A stretch of 64,000 nt of DNA from contig JAQBOK010000381.1 of assembly GCA_028288085.1 (NCBI GenBank), positions 1 to 64,000 of the forward strand, written 5' to 3'. Made by a program: the position numbers and the translations under genes. The notes beneath the pieces are model-generated. The model did no database searches. It was not told the DNA's origin and worked only from the letters and a program-made list of their open reading frames with translations. Positions 31,693 to 40,916 of this stretch are shown here, piece after piece (positions within the stretch are counted from its first letter, which is position 1; each line of letters opens with the position of its first letter). This stretch comes from Mucilaginibacter sp. (GTDB lineage Bacteria > Bacteroidota > Bacteroidia > Sphingobacteriales > Sphingobacteriaceae).

Positions 31693-33225
31693 ATGAAAAG
31701 TAAAATACGTTGCTGTATTATTTGTATCATTTTCTGTATAAATCTTTTTAATGCAAACGCTCAAAACAATCAGCTGGGCATTTTTGATGATCAGGCAGAT
31801 ATAGGCCCGGTAAAGCACAAAGGGAGTGCTACGTTTGATGCTGTTGAACAACAATATCACCTGGAGGGTTCGGGAACAAATATTTGGACAACGCATGATG
31901 AATTCCATTTTGTGTGGAAAAAAATGAAAGGCGATTTTATCCTTCGCGCCAATGCTGAATTTATAGGCAAAGGAGTAGAAGAACATCGCAAAATAGGATG
32001 GATGGTGCGGTCATCATTGGATACCAATTCAAAGCACATTAATGCAGTGGTACATGGCGATGGCCTAACATCATTACAGTTCAGGCGTAAGGTTAGCGGC
32101 AATACTGAAGAGATAAAATCAACTTTAACCGGGGCTAAGGTTATTCAGTTAGAAAGAAAGGGTAACACCTATACCATGTCGGTTGCACATAAGGGTGAAA
32201 CTTTTGTTACCGAAAAATTAGATAGCCTGGATCTTGGCGATGATGTTTATGTAGGTTTATTTATCTGCTCACATAATCCTGATGTTACCGAAAAGGCGGT
32301 ATTTAATAATGTGCGTATTGTGGTGCCTGCGGGTAAGGACCTTGTGCCTTATAAAGATTATTTAGGCAGCAGCATTGAGATACTTGACCTGGAAAACCAA
32401 AATAGCAAGATCATTTACCAGATACCGGGTTCATTGCAAGCCCCAAACTGGACACAGGACGGCAAATCATTGATTTATAACAGGGATGGACTTCTTTATA
32501 ACTTTAACCTGGCTACATTAACACCCGCGGTGATCAATACAGGCATTGCATCTCATAATAACAACGACCATGTAATATCATTTGACGGAAAGATGCTTGC
32601 AGTTAGCACCGGCAATGGTGAAAAGGGAGCGTCGGTAGGTTTTACAGTTCCTATTGGTGGCGGCGTGCCAAAGCAAATAACCCCTACCGGCCCCTCATAT
32701 ATGCACGGATGGTCGCCGGATGGTAAATATATTGTGTTCTGCGGAGAACGGGATAAGGAATTTGATGTCTACCGTATCCCGGCAGAAGGGGGGCCGGAAG
32801 TAAGGCTTACCAATACTCCCGGACTGGATGATGGGCCCGAATATAGTCCAGATGGTAAATATATTTATTTCAATTCGGTACGCAGCGGATTGATGCAGGT
32901 GTGGCGCATGAAACCAGATGGCAGCGAGCAAACACAAATAACTAAAGATGATTTTAATAACTGGTTTCCCCATGTTTCGCCCGATGGTAAATGGATTGTA
33001 TACATTACCTTTTTAAAAGGTGAAGTGGCACCTGGCGATCATCCTTTTTACAAACATGTTTATTTAAGGGTAATGCCAGTAGGCGGTGGCCCATCAAAAG
33101 TGGTAGCCTATCTTTATGGCGGGCAGGGTACCATCAATACCCCATCATGGGCGCCTGATAGCAAACATTTGGCATTTATAAGTAATTCGCGACCCTTGTA
33201 TCCGGTATTTCCGGTTGGAAAATAA
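31693..33225 (+). CDS. TolB-like PD40 beta-propeller protein with N-terminal concanavalin-like domain, secreted
   Basis: Signal peptide; W(S/A)PDGKYI..., SPDGKYIYFNS, SPDGKWIVYIT repeats; N-terminal FHFVWKKMKGDFILRANAEFIGKG. Confidence 0.85.
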   Translation: MKSKIRCCIICIIFCINLFNANAQNNQLGIFDDQADIGPVKHKGSATFDAVEQQYHLEGSGTNIWTTHDEFHFVWKKMKGDFILRANAEFIGKGVEEHRKIGWMVRSSLDTNSKHINAVVHGDGLTSLQFRRKVSGNTEEIKSTLTGAKVIQLERKGNTYTMSVAHKGETFVTEKLDSLDLGDDVYVGLFICSHNPDVTEKAVFNNVRIVVPAGKDLVPYKDYLGSSIEILDLENQNSKIIYQIPGSLQAPNWTQDGKSLIYNRDGLLYNFNLATLTPAVINTGIASHNNNDHVISFDGKMLAVSTGNGEKGASVGFTVPIGGGVPKQITPTGPSYMHGWSPDGKYIVFCGERDKEFDVYRIPAEGGPEVRLTNTPGLDDGPEYSPDGKYIYFNSVRSGLMQVWRMKPDGSEQTQITKDDFNNWFPHVSPDGKWIVYITFLKGEVAPGDHPFYKHVYLRVMPVGGGPSKVVAYLYGGQGTINTPSWAPDSKHLAFISNSRPLYPVFPVGK

Positions 33226-33259
33226 TTAATTCATATTCAATCCTTTAAAACGCATAAAA

Positions 33260-34174
33260 ATGGACAAATCACGCAGAGATTTTATAAGAAATACCACCCT
33301 GGTGGTAGCCGGATCTACTTTACTTTCAAACAAGCTTTTTGCAGCTCCCAAAAAAATAGAACGGGTTGGCGTACAACTTTATTCTATTCGTGATGCGATG
33401 GGAAAAGACCCCAAAGGATCACTTAAAAAATTATCAGACATGAATTATATTCATGTGGAGCATGCCAATTACGTTGACAGAAAGTTTTATGGTTATACAG
33501 CTAAGGAATTTAAAAAGATATTAGGTGATCTGGCGTTGCAAATGCCAAGCGGGCATACCGTAATGACCGCCCAGGATTGGGATACTTCAAAAAATGATTT
33601 TACCGATAAATGGAAATACACCATTGAAGATGCAGCCGAAGTAGGGCAGCGCTATGTAATAAGCCCATGGCTGGATGAAAGCCTGCGTAAAGATACTGAT
33701 GGGTTAAAACGTTTTATGCAGCAGTTTAACAAGTGCGGCGAATTGTGTAAAAAATCAGGAATGAAATTCGGATATCATAATCACAACTTCGAATTCAGTA
33801 CAATGGTTGGCGACAATAATCTATATGATTTTATTCTCAAAAATACTGATCCTGACTTAGTGGCCCAGCAAATGGATATTGGTAATATGCTTGGTGCGGG
33901 TGGTATTGCTTTAGATCTGCTTAAAAAATACCCCGGCCGTTTTGAGTTGATGCATGTTAAGGATGAGATAAAAAGCGATAGCGGTCAGGGTATGGACGGT
34001 TACGATAGTACAATATTGGGAACAGGGGTAATGCCTGTTAAAGATATCGTAAAAGCCGCCAGGAGAGTGGGCGGAACTTCTCAATTTATCATCGAGCAGG
34101 AGTCATACCAGGGCAAAGATCCATTTGATTGTGTAAAAATTGATTTACAAATGATGAAAAAGTGGGGTTTTTAA
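33260..34174 (+). CDS. Sugar phosphate isomerase/epimerase (AP_endonuc_2 TIM barrel), Tat-like leader
   Basis: MDKSRRDFIRNTTLVVAGSTLL leader; VGVQLYSIRDAM...KFGYHNHNFEF...DIGNMLGAGG...ELMHVKD. Confidence 0.88.
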   Translation: MDKSRRDFIRNTTLVVAGSTLLSNKLFAAPKKIERVGVQLYSIRDAMGKDPKGSLKKLSDMNYIHVEHANYVDRKFYGYTAKEFKKILGDLALQMPSGHTVMTAQDWDTSKNDFTDKWKYTIEDAAEVGQRYVISPWLDESLRKDTDGLKRFMQQFNKCGELCKKSGMKFGYHNHNFEFSTMVGDNNLYDFILKNTDPDLVAQQMDIGNMLGAGGIALDLLKKYPGRFELMHVKDEIKSDSGQGMDGYDSTILGTGVMPVKDIVKAARRVGGTSQFIIEQESYQGKDPFDCVKIDLQMMKKWGF

Positions 34175-34346
34175 CTAATTCTTTTCTAAATTACCTGCAG
34201 ATTAATATTAAATAGAAATTCTGAAAGTTAATTCTTTGAATTTTCTGATAATTTTCGGGATTTCTATTTAATAATGTCAATTATACATCTATATTGCCTC
34301 AATTATCTGGAGAAGATCTTGATCCGGCAATTTAACCTACTTTGAT

Positions 34347-34871
34347 ATGAACAGGCGTACTGCGATACGAAATCTTGCTTTGGTTATAGGTGGCGCGGCA
34401 TTGTTGCCTGCCTGTACAGAGCATAACCCTATTGTACACTACAAGCATTTTGATATTAGCTTAGATCAGCAAACACTGATAACTGATATGGCGGAGACCA
34501 TCATTCCCAAAACCAATACCCCTGGTGCAACCGACTTGAACTTATACAGTTTTATTATAAAAATGCTTGACGATTGCACAACAAAGAAAGATCAGCAAGC
34601 CTTTTTAAAGGGAATGGGCGAGTTTAATGAAGTACCTAAAAAACTATTCAATAAAAGCTTTGCCGATTGCAGTAAAAAGGAGAAAGAAGATGTGCTGAAA
34701 ACTTTTGAAAAGAAGGGTAATAACTATTCAAAAGATCAACTGGCATTTTATAATACCGTTAAAGGCCTTACTGTTTTTGGATATACAGAGTCGAAATATT
34801 TTATGACAAAAGAAGTGGTTTATGAACTCGTTCCGGGAAGGTATAATGCCTATTACCCGGTTAAAAATTGA
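34347..34871 (+). CDS. Gluconate 2-dehydrogenase subunit 3 family protein, Tat-lipoprotein
   Basis: MNRRTAIRNLALVIGGAALLPAC (RR plus lipobox); ITDMAETIIPKTNTPGATD; VPGRYNAYYPV. Confidence 0.88.
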   Translation: MNRRTAIRNLALVIGGAALLPACTEHNPIVHYKHFDISLDQQTLITDMAETIIPKTNTPGATDLNLYSFIIKMLDDCTTKKDQQAFLKGMGEFNEVPKKLFNKSFADCSKKEKEDVLKTFEKKGNNYSKDQLAFYNTVKGLTVFGYTESKYFMTKEVVYELVPGRYNAYYPVKN

Positions 34872-34881
34872 AGGCTTAAAA

Positions 34882-36597
34882 ATGGCTAATTTAAATATCG
34901 ACAGCGCTAAAGAGCGCACTTTTGACGCTATTGTGATCGGTTCGGGCATGAGTGGTGGATGGGCAGCCAAGGAGTTAACTGGTAAAGGCCTTAAAACATT
35001 GATGCTGGAGCGTGGTCGCGATGTAAAGCATATTAAAGATTATCCAACAACCAATTTATATCCATGGGAATTTGAACACAGAGGTGAGATGCCGATGGAT
35101 GTTCAGGAGGCTAACCCCATAATTAACCGTTGTTATGCTTTTAAAGAAGATGCCGCGCATTTTTTTGTAAAAGATCACGAGCATCCTTATGTACAGGAAA
35201 AACCGTTTGATTGGATACGGGGTTACCAGGTAGGCGGCAAATCGCTGATGTGGGCAAGACAAACACAGCGCTGGAGCGATTTTGATTTTGAAGGCCCTGC
35301 GCGTGATGGTTTCGCGGTAGACTGGCCTATTCGCTATAAAGATATAGCGCCATGGTATAGCTATGTGGAAAAATTTGCAGGGATATCTGGTAATAAAGAT
35401 GGATTGGCAGAACTACCTGATGGTGAGTTTTTGCCTGCTTTTCCTTTAAATGCTGTTGAAGATTATTTTAGCAAGCATGTTAAGGAAAGTTATAAAAATC
35501 GCCATGTCATCAGTGCACGTTGTGCGCATCTTTCCAAGCCAAATCCTATACACCTGGAACAAGGGCGTGCACAATGCCAGGAACGCACTCTTTGCCAGCG
35601 GGGATGCCCTTTCGGCGGTTACTTTAGCGCTAATTCGTCTACCATACCTTGGGCGCTCAAATCGGGGAATTTAACATTAAGACCATTTTCGGTTGTGCAA
35701 TCCATTATTTACGATGAAAATAAAGGCAAAGCAACCGGTGTACGTGTTATTGATACTAATACTAAGGAAACCATTGATTATTATGCACGTATCATTTTTG
35801 TAAATGCAGCGGCTTTAAATACCAATCTTGTTTTATTAAACTCCACTTCGCATCGCTTTCCTAATGGTTTGGGTAATGATAGTGGTGTATTAGGGAAATA
35901 TGTGGCCTTTCATAATTATTCGGCACATATTGGCGCGGAGTACGATGGATTTAAAGAATGGAAAACAGACGGGCGCAACCCTGCAGGCGGTGGATATATG
36001 CCTCGTTTCAGGAACGTATATAAACAGGAAACAGATTTTCTTCGCGGATATGCATCCGGTTTTGGTGCTTACAGGGGCTATAAACATAGCCATGAGGGAG
36101 TTGGAAGTGAATTTAAAGAAGGATTAGCCGGTAAGGAACTGGGTCCGTGGAGAGTTGGCTCTCATATGATGGGAGAAACAATACCAAAGGAAAGCAACTT
36201 TGTGTCCCTTGATGCTAATAAGAAAGATGCATGGGGTATACCACAGCTAAAAATATCAATTGATTATGATGATAATGATGAGAAGATGAAGAAGGATTAC
36301 CTGGAGCAACTGAAGGAAATGTTCACAAGTGCCGGGTTTACCAATATTAAAGCTGAAAGTAATCACCAGGCACCCGGTTTGGACATCCACGAAATGGGTG
36401 GTGCAAGGATGGGCAATGATCCTAAAACTTCAATACTGAATAAATGGAACCAGGTTCATGCCTGTAAGAACGTTTTTGTAACCGATGGGGCAAGCATGAC
36501 ATCTACCTCATGCCAAAATCCTTCGCTTACCTACATGGCTTTTACTGCCCGGGCGGCCGATTATGCAGTTAGTGAAATGCAGAAGGGGAATATTTAG
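34882..36597 (+). CDS. GMC family FAD oxidoreductase (large subunit)
   Basis: FDAIVIGSGMSGGWAAKELTGKGLKTLMLERG; CX5CX3C (CQERTLCQRGC); C-terminal HEMGGARMG...NVFVTDGASMTSTSCQNPSLTYMAFTARAADYA. Start at 34882 chosen over 34822. Confidence 0.93.
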   Translation: MANLNIDSAKERTFDAIVIGSGMSGGWAAKELTGKGLKTLMLERGRDVKHIKDYPTTNLYPWEFEHRGEMPMDVQEANPIINRCYAFKEDAAHFFVKDHEHPYVQEKPFDWIRGYQVGGKSLMWARQTQRWSDFDFEGPARDGFAVDWPIRYKDIAPWYSYVEKFAGISGNKDGLAELPDGEFLPAFPLNAVEDYFSKHVKESYKNRHVISARCAHLSKPNPIHLEQGRAQCQERTLCQRGCPFGGYFSANSSTIPWALKSGNLTLRPFSVVQSIIYDENKGKATGVRVIDTNTKETIDYYARIIFVNAAALNTNLVLLNSTSHRFPNGLGNDSGVLGKYVAFHNYSAHIGAEYDGFKEWKTDGRNPAGGGYMPRFRNVYKQETDFLRGYASGFGAYRGYKHSHEGVGSEFKEGLAGKELGPWRVGSHMMGETIPKESNFVSLDANKKDAWGIPQLKISIDYDDNDEKMKKDYLEQLKEMFTSAGFTNIKAESNHQAPGLDIHEMGGARMGNDPKTSILNKWNQVHACKNVFVTDGASMTSTSCQNPSLTYMAFTARAADYAVSEMQKGNI

Positions 36598-36822
36598 TTT
36601 GCATACTGTTTAAGTTCCCTGTTTTGTGAAGGATTTAGTGGAAGATAAAAAAAATCACAGGCAAAAATGTTTATACAAAATGACTGCAAATCGGCTTTAG
36701 GATACTGCAAAACGATTATTGTGTTAAAAAAACACAATGGATATTTGTTCAATAATTTTTTGTTCATACATTAGTCGGGATAACCGATTGTAAATTTATT
36801 TAACCTTTTATTAATTAATTAT

Positions 36823-38502
36823 ATGTCTACAAATACATATGACGCGATAGTCATAGGGTCTGGAATTTCGGGTGGCTGGGCAGCAAAGGAGCTAACTGAA
36901 AAAGGGCTGAAGACCATTATGCTGGAGAGAGGTCGTAATATCGAACACATCAAAGATTATGTGAATGCCAATAAAGCCCCCTGGGAATTTACCCATCGCG
37001 GCGGACGCACGGAGCAGATGGTAAAAGATTATCCGGTGCTAAAAAGAGACTATCCGCTTAACGAAACTAATCTTGATTATTGGGTAAATGAAAAAGAAAG
37101 CCCGTATGTTGAGGTTAAACGTTTTGACTGGTTTAGGGGCTACCATGTAGGGGGGCGTTCGCTGATGTGGGGCAGACAAAGTTACCGCTGGGCGGATGTA
37201 GACTTTGAAGCTAATGCAAAAGATGGTGTAGGTGTAGATTGGCCTATAAGATATAAGGACCTTGCCCCATGGTATAGTTATGTAGAAGGGTTTGCCGGTA
37301 TATCAGGCAATAAGGATGGCTTATCTATTTTACCCGACGGAAACTTTATGCCACCAATGGAAATGAATTGCGTGGAGAAGGATGTAGCCGCAAGGGTAAA
37401 TAACCATTACAAAGGGTTTAGAAATATGATCATTGGCCGCACGGCCAATATTACAGTACCGCACAACGGCCGTACCAATTGCCAGTATCGTAACAAATGC
37501 TGGTTGGGCTGCCCGTTTGGTGCTTATTTTAGTACACAATCTGCCACATTACCGGCAGCTATGGCAACTAACAATCTTACAGTTCGTCCATTCTCAATAG
37601 TAACTAAAATATTATACGATAAAGACACCAAGAAGGCCAAAGGAGTAGAGGTTTTGGATGCAGAAACTAATCAAACCTATGAGTATTTTGCAAAAATTGT
37701 TTTTGTAAATGCATCAACATTAAACTCCGCCTGGGTATTAATGAATTCGGCTACAGATGTTTGGCCTGACGGTTTAGGCAGCAGCAGCGGCGAACTGGGT
37801 CATAACCTGATGGATCACCACTTGGGCGTAGGCGCTGGTGGCGTTGTAGAAGGCTATGATGATAAATATTACTTCGGCCGCAGGGCCAACGGAATTTACA
37901 TTCCACGTTTCAGAAACCTGAATGGCGAAAAACGCAATTACATCCGCGGATTTGGTTACCAGGGAGGTGCAGGCCGCGAGGAGTGGGGTAGAAGTATCCC
38001 TGAATTTAGCATAGGCGGCTCATTTAAAGATGGTTTATCTGAACCAGGAGAATGGACAATGGGTATCGGTGGGTTTGGTGAAACATTGCCTTATCATGAA
38101 AATAGGGCGTATTTGGATAAAACCAAAAAAGACAAATGGGGTCTGCCTGTATTAGCTATAGATGCTACTGTAAAAGACAACGAGATGAAGATGCGGATAG
38201 ACATGGCCAATGATGCTAAAGAAATGATGGAACAGGCTGGTGTTAAAAAGGTGCAGGTATATAACAGCGAACCGGTATTAGGCCGCGGTATACATGAGAT
38301 GGGTACAGCACGCATGGGTCGTGATCCGAAAACATCTGTATTGAACGAATGGAACCAGGTTTGGGATGCTAAAAACGTATTTGTAACTGATGGTGCTGCA
38401 ATGGCATCAACAGCTTGTCAAAACCCATCATTAACTTATATGGCTTTAACCGCGCGGGCAGTAGACCATGCTGTAAGTGAGTTAAAGAAAGGGAATATTT
38501 AA
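36823..38502 (+). CDS. GMC family FAD oxidoreductase (large subunit, second copy)
   Basis: YDAIVIGSGISGGWAAKELTEKGLKTIMLERG; CX5CX3C (CQYRNKCWLGC); HEMGTARMG...SCQNPSLTYMALTARAVDHA. Confidence 0.94.
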   Translation: MSTNTYDAIVIGSGISGGWAAKELTEKGLKTIMLERGRNIEHIKDYVNANKAPWEFTHRGGRTEQMVKDYPVLKRDYPLNETNLDYWVNEKESPYVEVKRFDWFRGYHVGGRSLMWGRQSYRWADVDFEANAKDGVGVDWPIRYKDLAPWYSYVEGFAGISGNKDGLSILPDGNFMPPMEMNCVEKDVAARVNNHYKGFRNMIIGRTANITVPHNGRTNCQYRNKCWLGCPFGAYFSTQSATLPAAMATNNLTVRPFSIVTKILYDKDTKKAKGVEVLDAETNQTYEYFAKIVFVNASTLNSAWVLMNSATDVWPDGLGSSSGELGHNLMDHHLGVGAGGVVEGYDDKYYFGRRANGIYIPRFRNLNGEKRNYIRGFGYQGGAGREEWGRSIPEFSIGGSFKDGLSEPGEWTMGIGGFGETLPYHENRAYLDKTKKDKWGLPVLAIDATVKDNEMKMRIDMANDAKEMMEQAGVKKVQVYNSEPVLGRGIHEMGTARMGRDPKTSVLNEWNQVWDAKNVFVTDGAAMASTACQNPSLTYMALTARAVDHAVSELKKGNI

Positions 38503-38633
38503 CAATTAATTGATTAGTTGGATTGAGTGATTAGTTAAATCATGGTAATCATTAAATCCAAAATCATGGTTCAGACAAAAACAAGATCAATACTTCACTA
38601 AATCAGTAATTTAATATCTATAAACATACACCA

Positions 38634-40121
38634 ATGACTGAAGAACCTAAAGACAAACCCCAAAATCCCACCAGGCGGGATTTTATTAAGACCAGTTCGC
38701 TTGCAGTTGCAAGTTTCATGATCGTCCCACGATTTGTACTGGGCGGCAAAGGATATATCGCTCCAAGCGATATGCTTTCGGTTGCCGGTGTAGGTGTTGG
38801 GGGTAAAGGTGAAAGCGATATCGCCAACTTTGCTCAAAGTGGTAAAGCAAACATTGCTTTTTTATGTGACGTTGACGATCGCAGGGCTGCAACAACTATT
38901 AAAAATTTCCCTAAAGCTAAGATTTACAAGGATTGGCGTGAGATGTTTGATAAGGAACACAAGCATATTGATGCAGTTTCTGTATCAACGCCTGACCATA
39001 ACCATGCTATTATTGCTTATTCGGCAATGCAGTTGGGAAAGGGTGTATATGTTCAAAAACCTTTAACACATGATATATGGGAAGCCCGCCTGTTAACTGA
39101 AGCCGCTAAAAAGTATAAGGTGGTTACGCAAATGGGTAACCAGGGTTCTTCAAATGATGGTACCCGCCAGTTAGCCGAATGGTATGACGCGGATATTATT
39201 GGCGATGTGCATACCGTATATTGCTGGACAGACCGCCCGGTTTGGCCACAAGGTATCAAATGGCCTGCAACTAAATCTGATATACCGAAAGAATTAGCAT
39301 GGGACCTATGGCTCGGTACAGCTCCATTTAAAGATTATGTAGATAATGTGGTGCCGTTTAACTGGCGCGGATGGTGGGATTATGGTACCGGCGCACTCGG
39401 AGATATGGGTTGCCATTTGGTGGAAGCGCCATTTAGGGTGCTTGGTTTGCAATATGCCAAGGATGTGCAGGCCAGTGTTGGCTCTGTATATGTTGGCGAA
39501 TTTACCAAAGGGGTTTTCCCTGATAGCTGCCCGCCATCAAGTCATATCACATTAACTTTCCCAAAAACCGATAAAACAAAGGGCGATGTAACACTGCACT
39601 GGATGGACGGAGGGATACAACCCGAAAGGCCTGAAGAATTAGGTGCTAACGAGCAATTTGGCGATGATGGTAACGGTACCTTATTTATCGGTACTAAAGG
39701 TAAAATGATAGCCAGTACTTATTCAGACAATCCTCTATTATTGCCTACATCCCGCACAAAAGAAGTAAATGTGACTAAAAAGATACCACGTGTAAGAATA
39801 ACCCCTCCGGGGAAAGATACACCTCTTGCAGGAGCTAATGCGCATTATGCGCAATGGGTTGAAGGTTGCCTTGCCGGTTATGGTAAAACAGAACTAAGTT
39901 CATCGTTTGATAAAGCTGGTCCGCTTACTGAAGCTTTGCTGATGGCTAATCTTGCCGTTAGAGGACATGATATTTCAGTAAAAGGAACAGGCAGGCGTGC
40001 CGCTCATCCGGGACACATTAAGTTGCTTTGGGATAACGAAAACATGAAAGTAACCAACTTTGATGATGTTAACCAATATGTAAGACGTAATTACAGGGAT
40101 GGGTTTGTTTTAAAAGCCTGA
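38634..40121 (+). CDS. Gfo/Idh/MocA family oxidoreductase, Tat-exported
   Basis: TRRDFIKTSSLAVASFMIVPRFVLGG leader; LSVAGVGVGGKGESDIANF; VSVSTPDHNHAIIAYSAMQLGKGVYVQKPLTHDIWEARLLTEAA. Confidence 0.93.
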   Translation: MTEEPKDKPQNPTRRDFIKTSSLAVASFMIVPRFVLGGKGYIAPSDMLSVAGVGVGGKGESDIANFAQSGKANIAFLCDVDDRRAATTIKNFPKAKIYKDWREMFDKEHKHIDAVSVSTPDHNHAIIAYSAMQLGKGVYVQKPLTHDIWEARLLTEAAKKYKVVTQMGNQGSSNDGTRQLAEWYDADIIGDVHTVYCWTDRPVWPQGIKWPATKSDIPKELAWDLWLGTAPFKDYVDNVVPFNWRGWWDYGTGALGDMGCHLVEAPFRVLGLQYAKDVQASVGSVYVGEFTKGVFPDSCPPSSHITLTFPKTDKTKGDVTLHWMDGGIQPERPEELGANEQFGDDGNGTLFIGTKGKMIASTYSDNPLLLPTSRTKEVNVTKKIPRVRITPPGKDTPLAGANAHYAQWVEGCLAGYGKTELSSSFDKAGPLTEALLMANLAVRGHDISVKGTGRRAAHPGHIKLLWDNENMKVTNFDDVNQYVRRNYRDGFVLKA

Positions 40122-40249
40122 TCGAATATCCAGATGTGAAATATGGAGATGTGAAAATGTTTCTATTTAGGATAACTATTAGATTTTAGACTATATTTAG
40201 TTCGCCAAATAAAATTATAAATCATTAATTCAATAAATCAACAATTAAG

Positions 40250-40819
40250 ATGAATAGAAGAGATGCTATAGGAAGAGTAGCCTTGATATTAGGAGGTACT
40301 ATGATAGGTGCCGAGTTCCTTGTTTCGGGCTGTAAACCAAATGCTGCAAAAGTAGCCGACCTTTTTGATACGGATCATGTCACTTTCTTAAATGAAGTGG
40401 GCGAAACGATATTACCCGCTACAAGCACGCCAGGCGCTAAAGCGGCTAATGTGGGCGGCTTTATGGCAATAATGGTAAGAGATTGCTACGAGCCGGCCGA
40501 TCAGGAGATATTTGTAAAAGGGTTATCAAAAATTGATGATGCAAGCAATACAAAATTCAGTAAGAAATTTATGGATCTTGATGCCGGCCAGCGCACAGCT
40601 TTATTAACAGACCTGGATAAAGAGCAAAAGGAGTATTCAAAAACCAAAAAGCCTAAAGATCCTAACCATTATTTCAGGATGATAAAGGAACTTACTTTGT
40701 TGGGCTACTTTACATCAGAGGTAGGATGTACCAAAGCATTGCGCTATGTTCCTGTACCGGGAAGATATGACGGTTGCATCCCTTATAAAAAAGGTGATAG
40801 GGCCTGGGCGCTTTCGTAG
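40250..40819 (+). CDS. Gluconate 2-dehydrogenase subunit 3 family protein, Tat-lipoprotein (second copy)
   Basis: MNRRDAIGRVALILGGTMIGAEFLVSGC (RR plus lipobox); LNEVGETILPATSTPGAKAA; VPVPGRYDGCIPY. Confidence 0.88.
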   Translation: MNRRDAIGRVALILGGTMIGAEFLVSGCKPNAAKVADLFDTDHVTFLNEVGETILPATSTPGAKAANVGGFMAIMVRDCYEPADQEIFVKGLSKIDDASNTKFSKKFMDLDAGQRTALLTDLDKEQKEYSKTKKPKDPNHYFRMIKELTLLGYFTSEVGCTKALRYVPVPGRYDGCIPYKKGDRAWALS

Positions 40820-40916
40820 AAGCCCCCACCCAACCCTCCCCTGTAGGGAGGGCTTTATTTTCTAACCTATTAAAAAAAATAAAATCTCCCCAACGGGGGA
40901 GATTTAGAGGGGGCTT
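40820..40916. repeat. Intergenic hairpin repeat with terminal inverted repeat AAGCCCCC/GGGGGCTT
   Basis: AAGCCCCCACCCAACCCTCCCCTGTAGGGAGGGCTTT...AAATCTCCCCAACGGGGGAGATTTAGAGGGGGCTT; two internal hairpins; fills the gap between a stop codon (40819) and a start codon (40917). Confidence 0.8.

Noticed and set aside
38503-38633. AATTGATTAG.../AAATCATGGTTCAGACAAA spacer resembling intergenic repeats seen in Bacteroidota
   Set aside because: Only one copy was recognised in this window, so a repeat family cannot be supported here.
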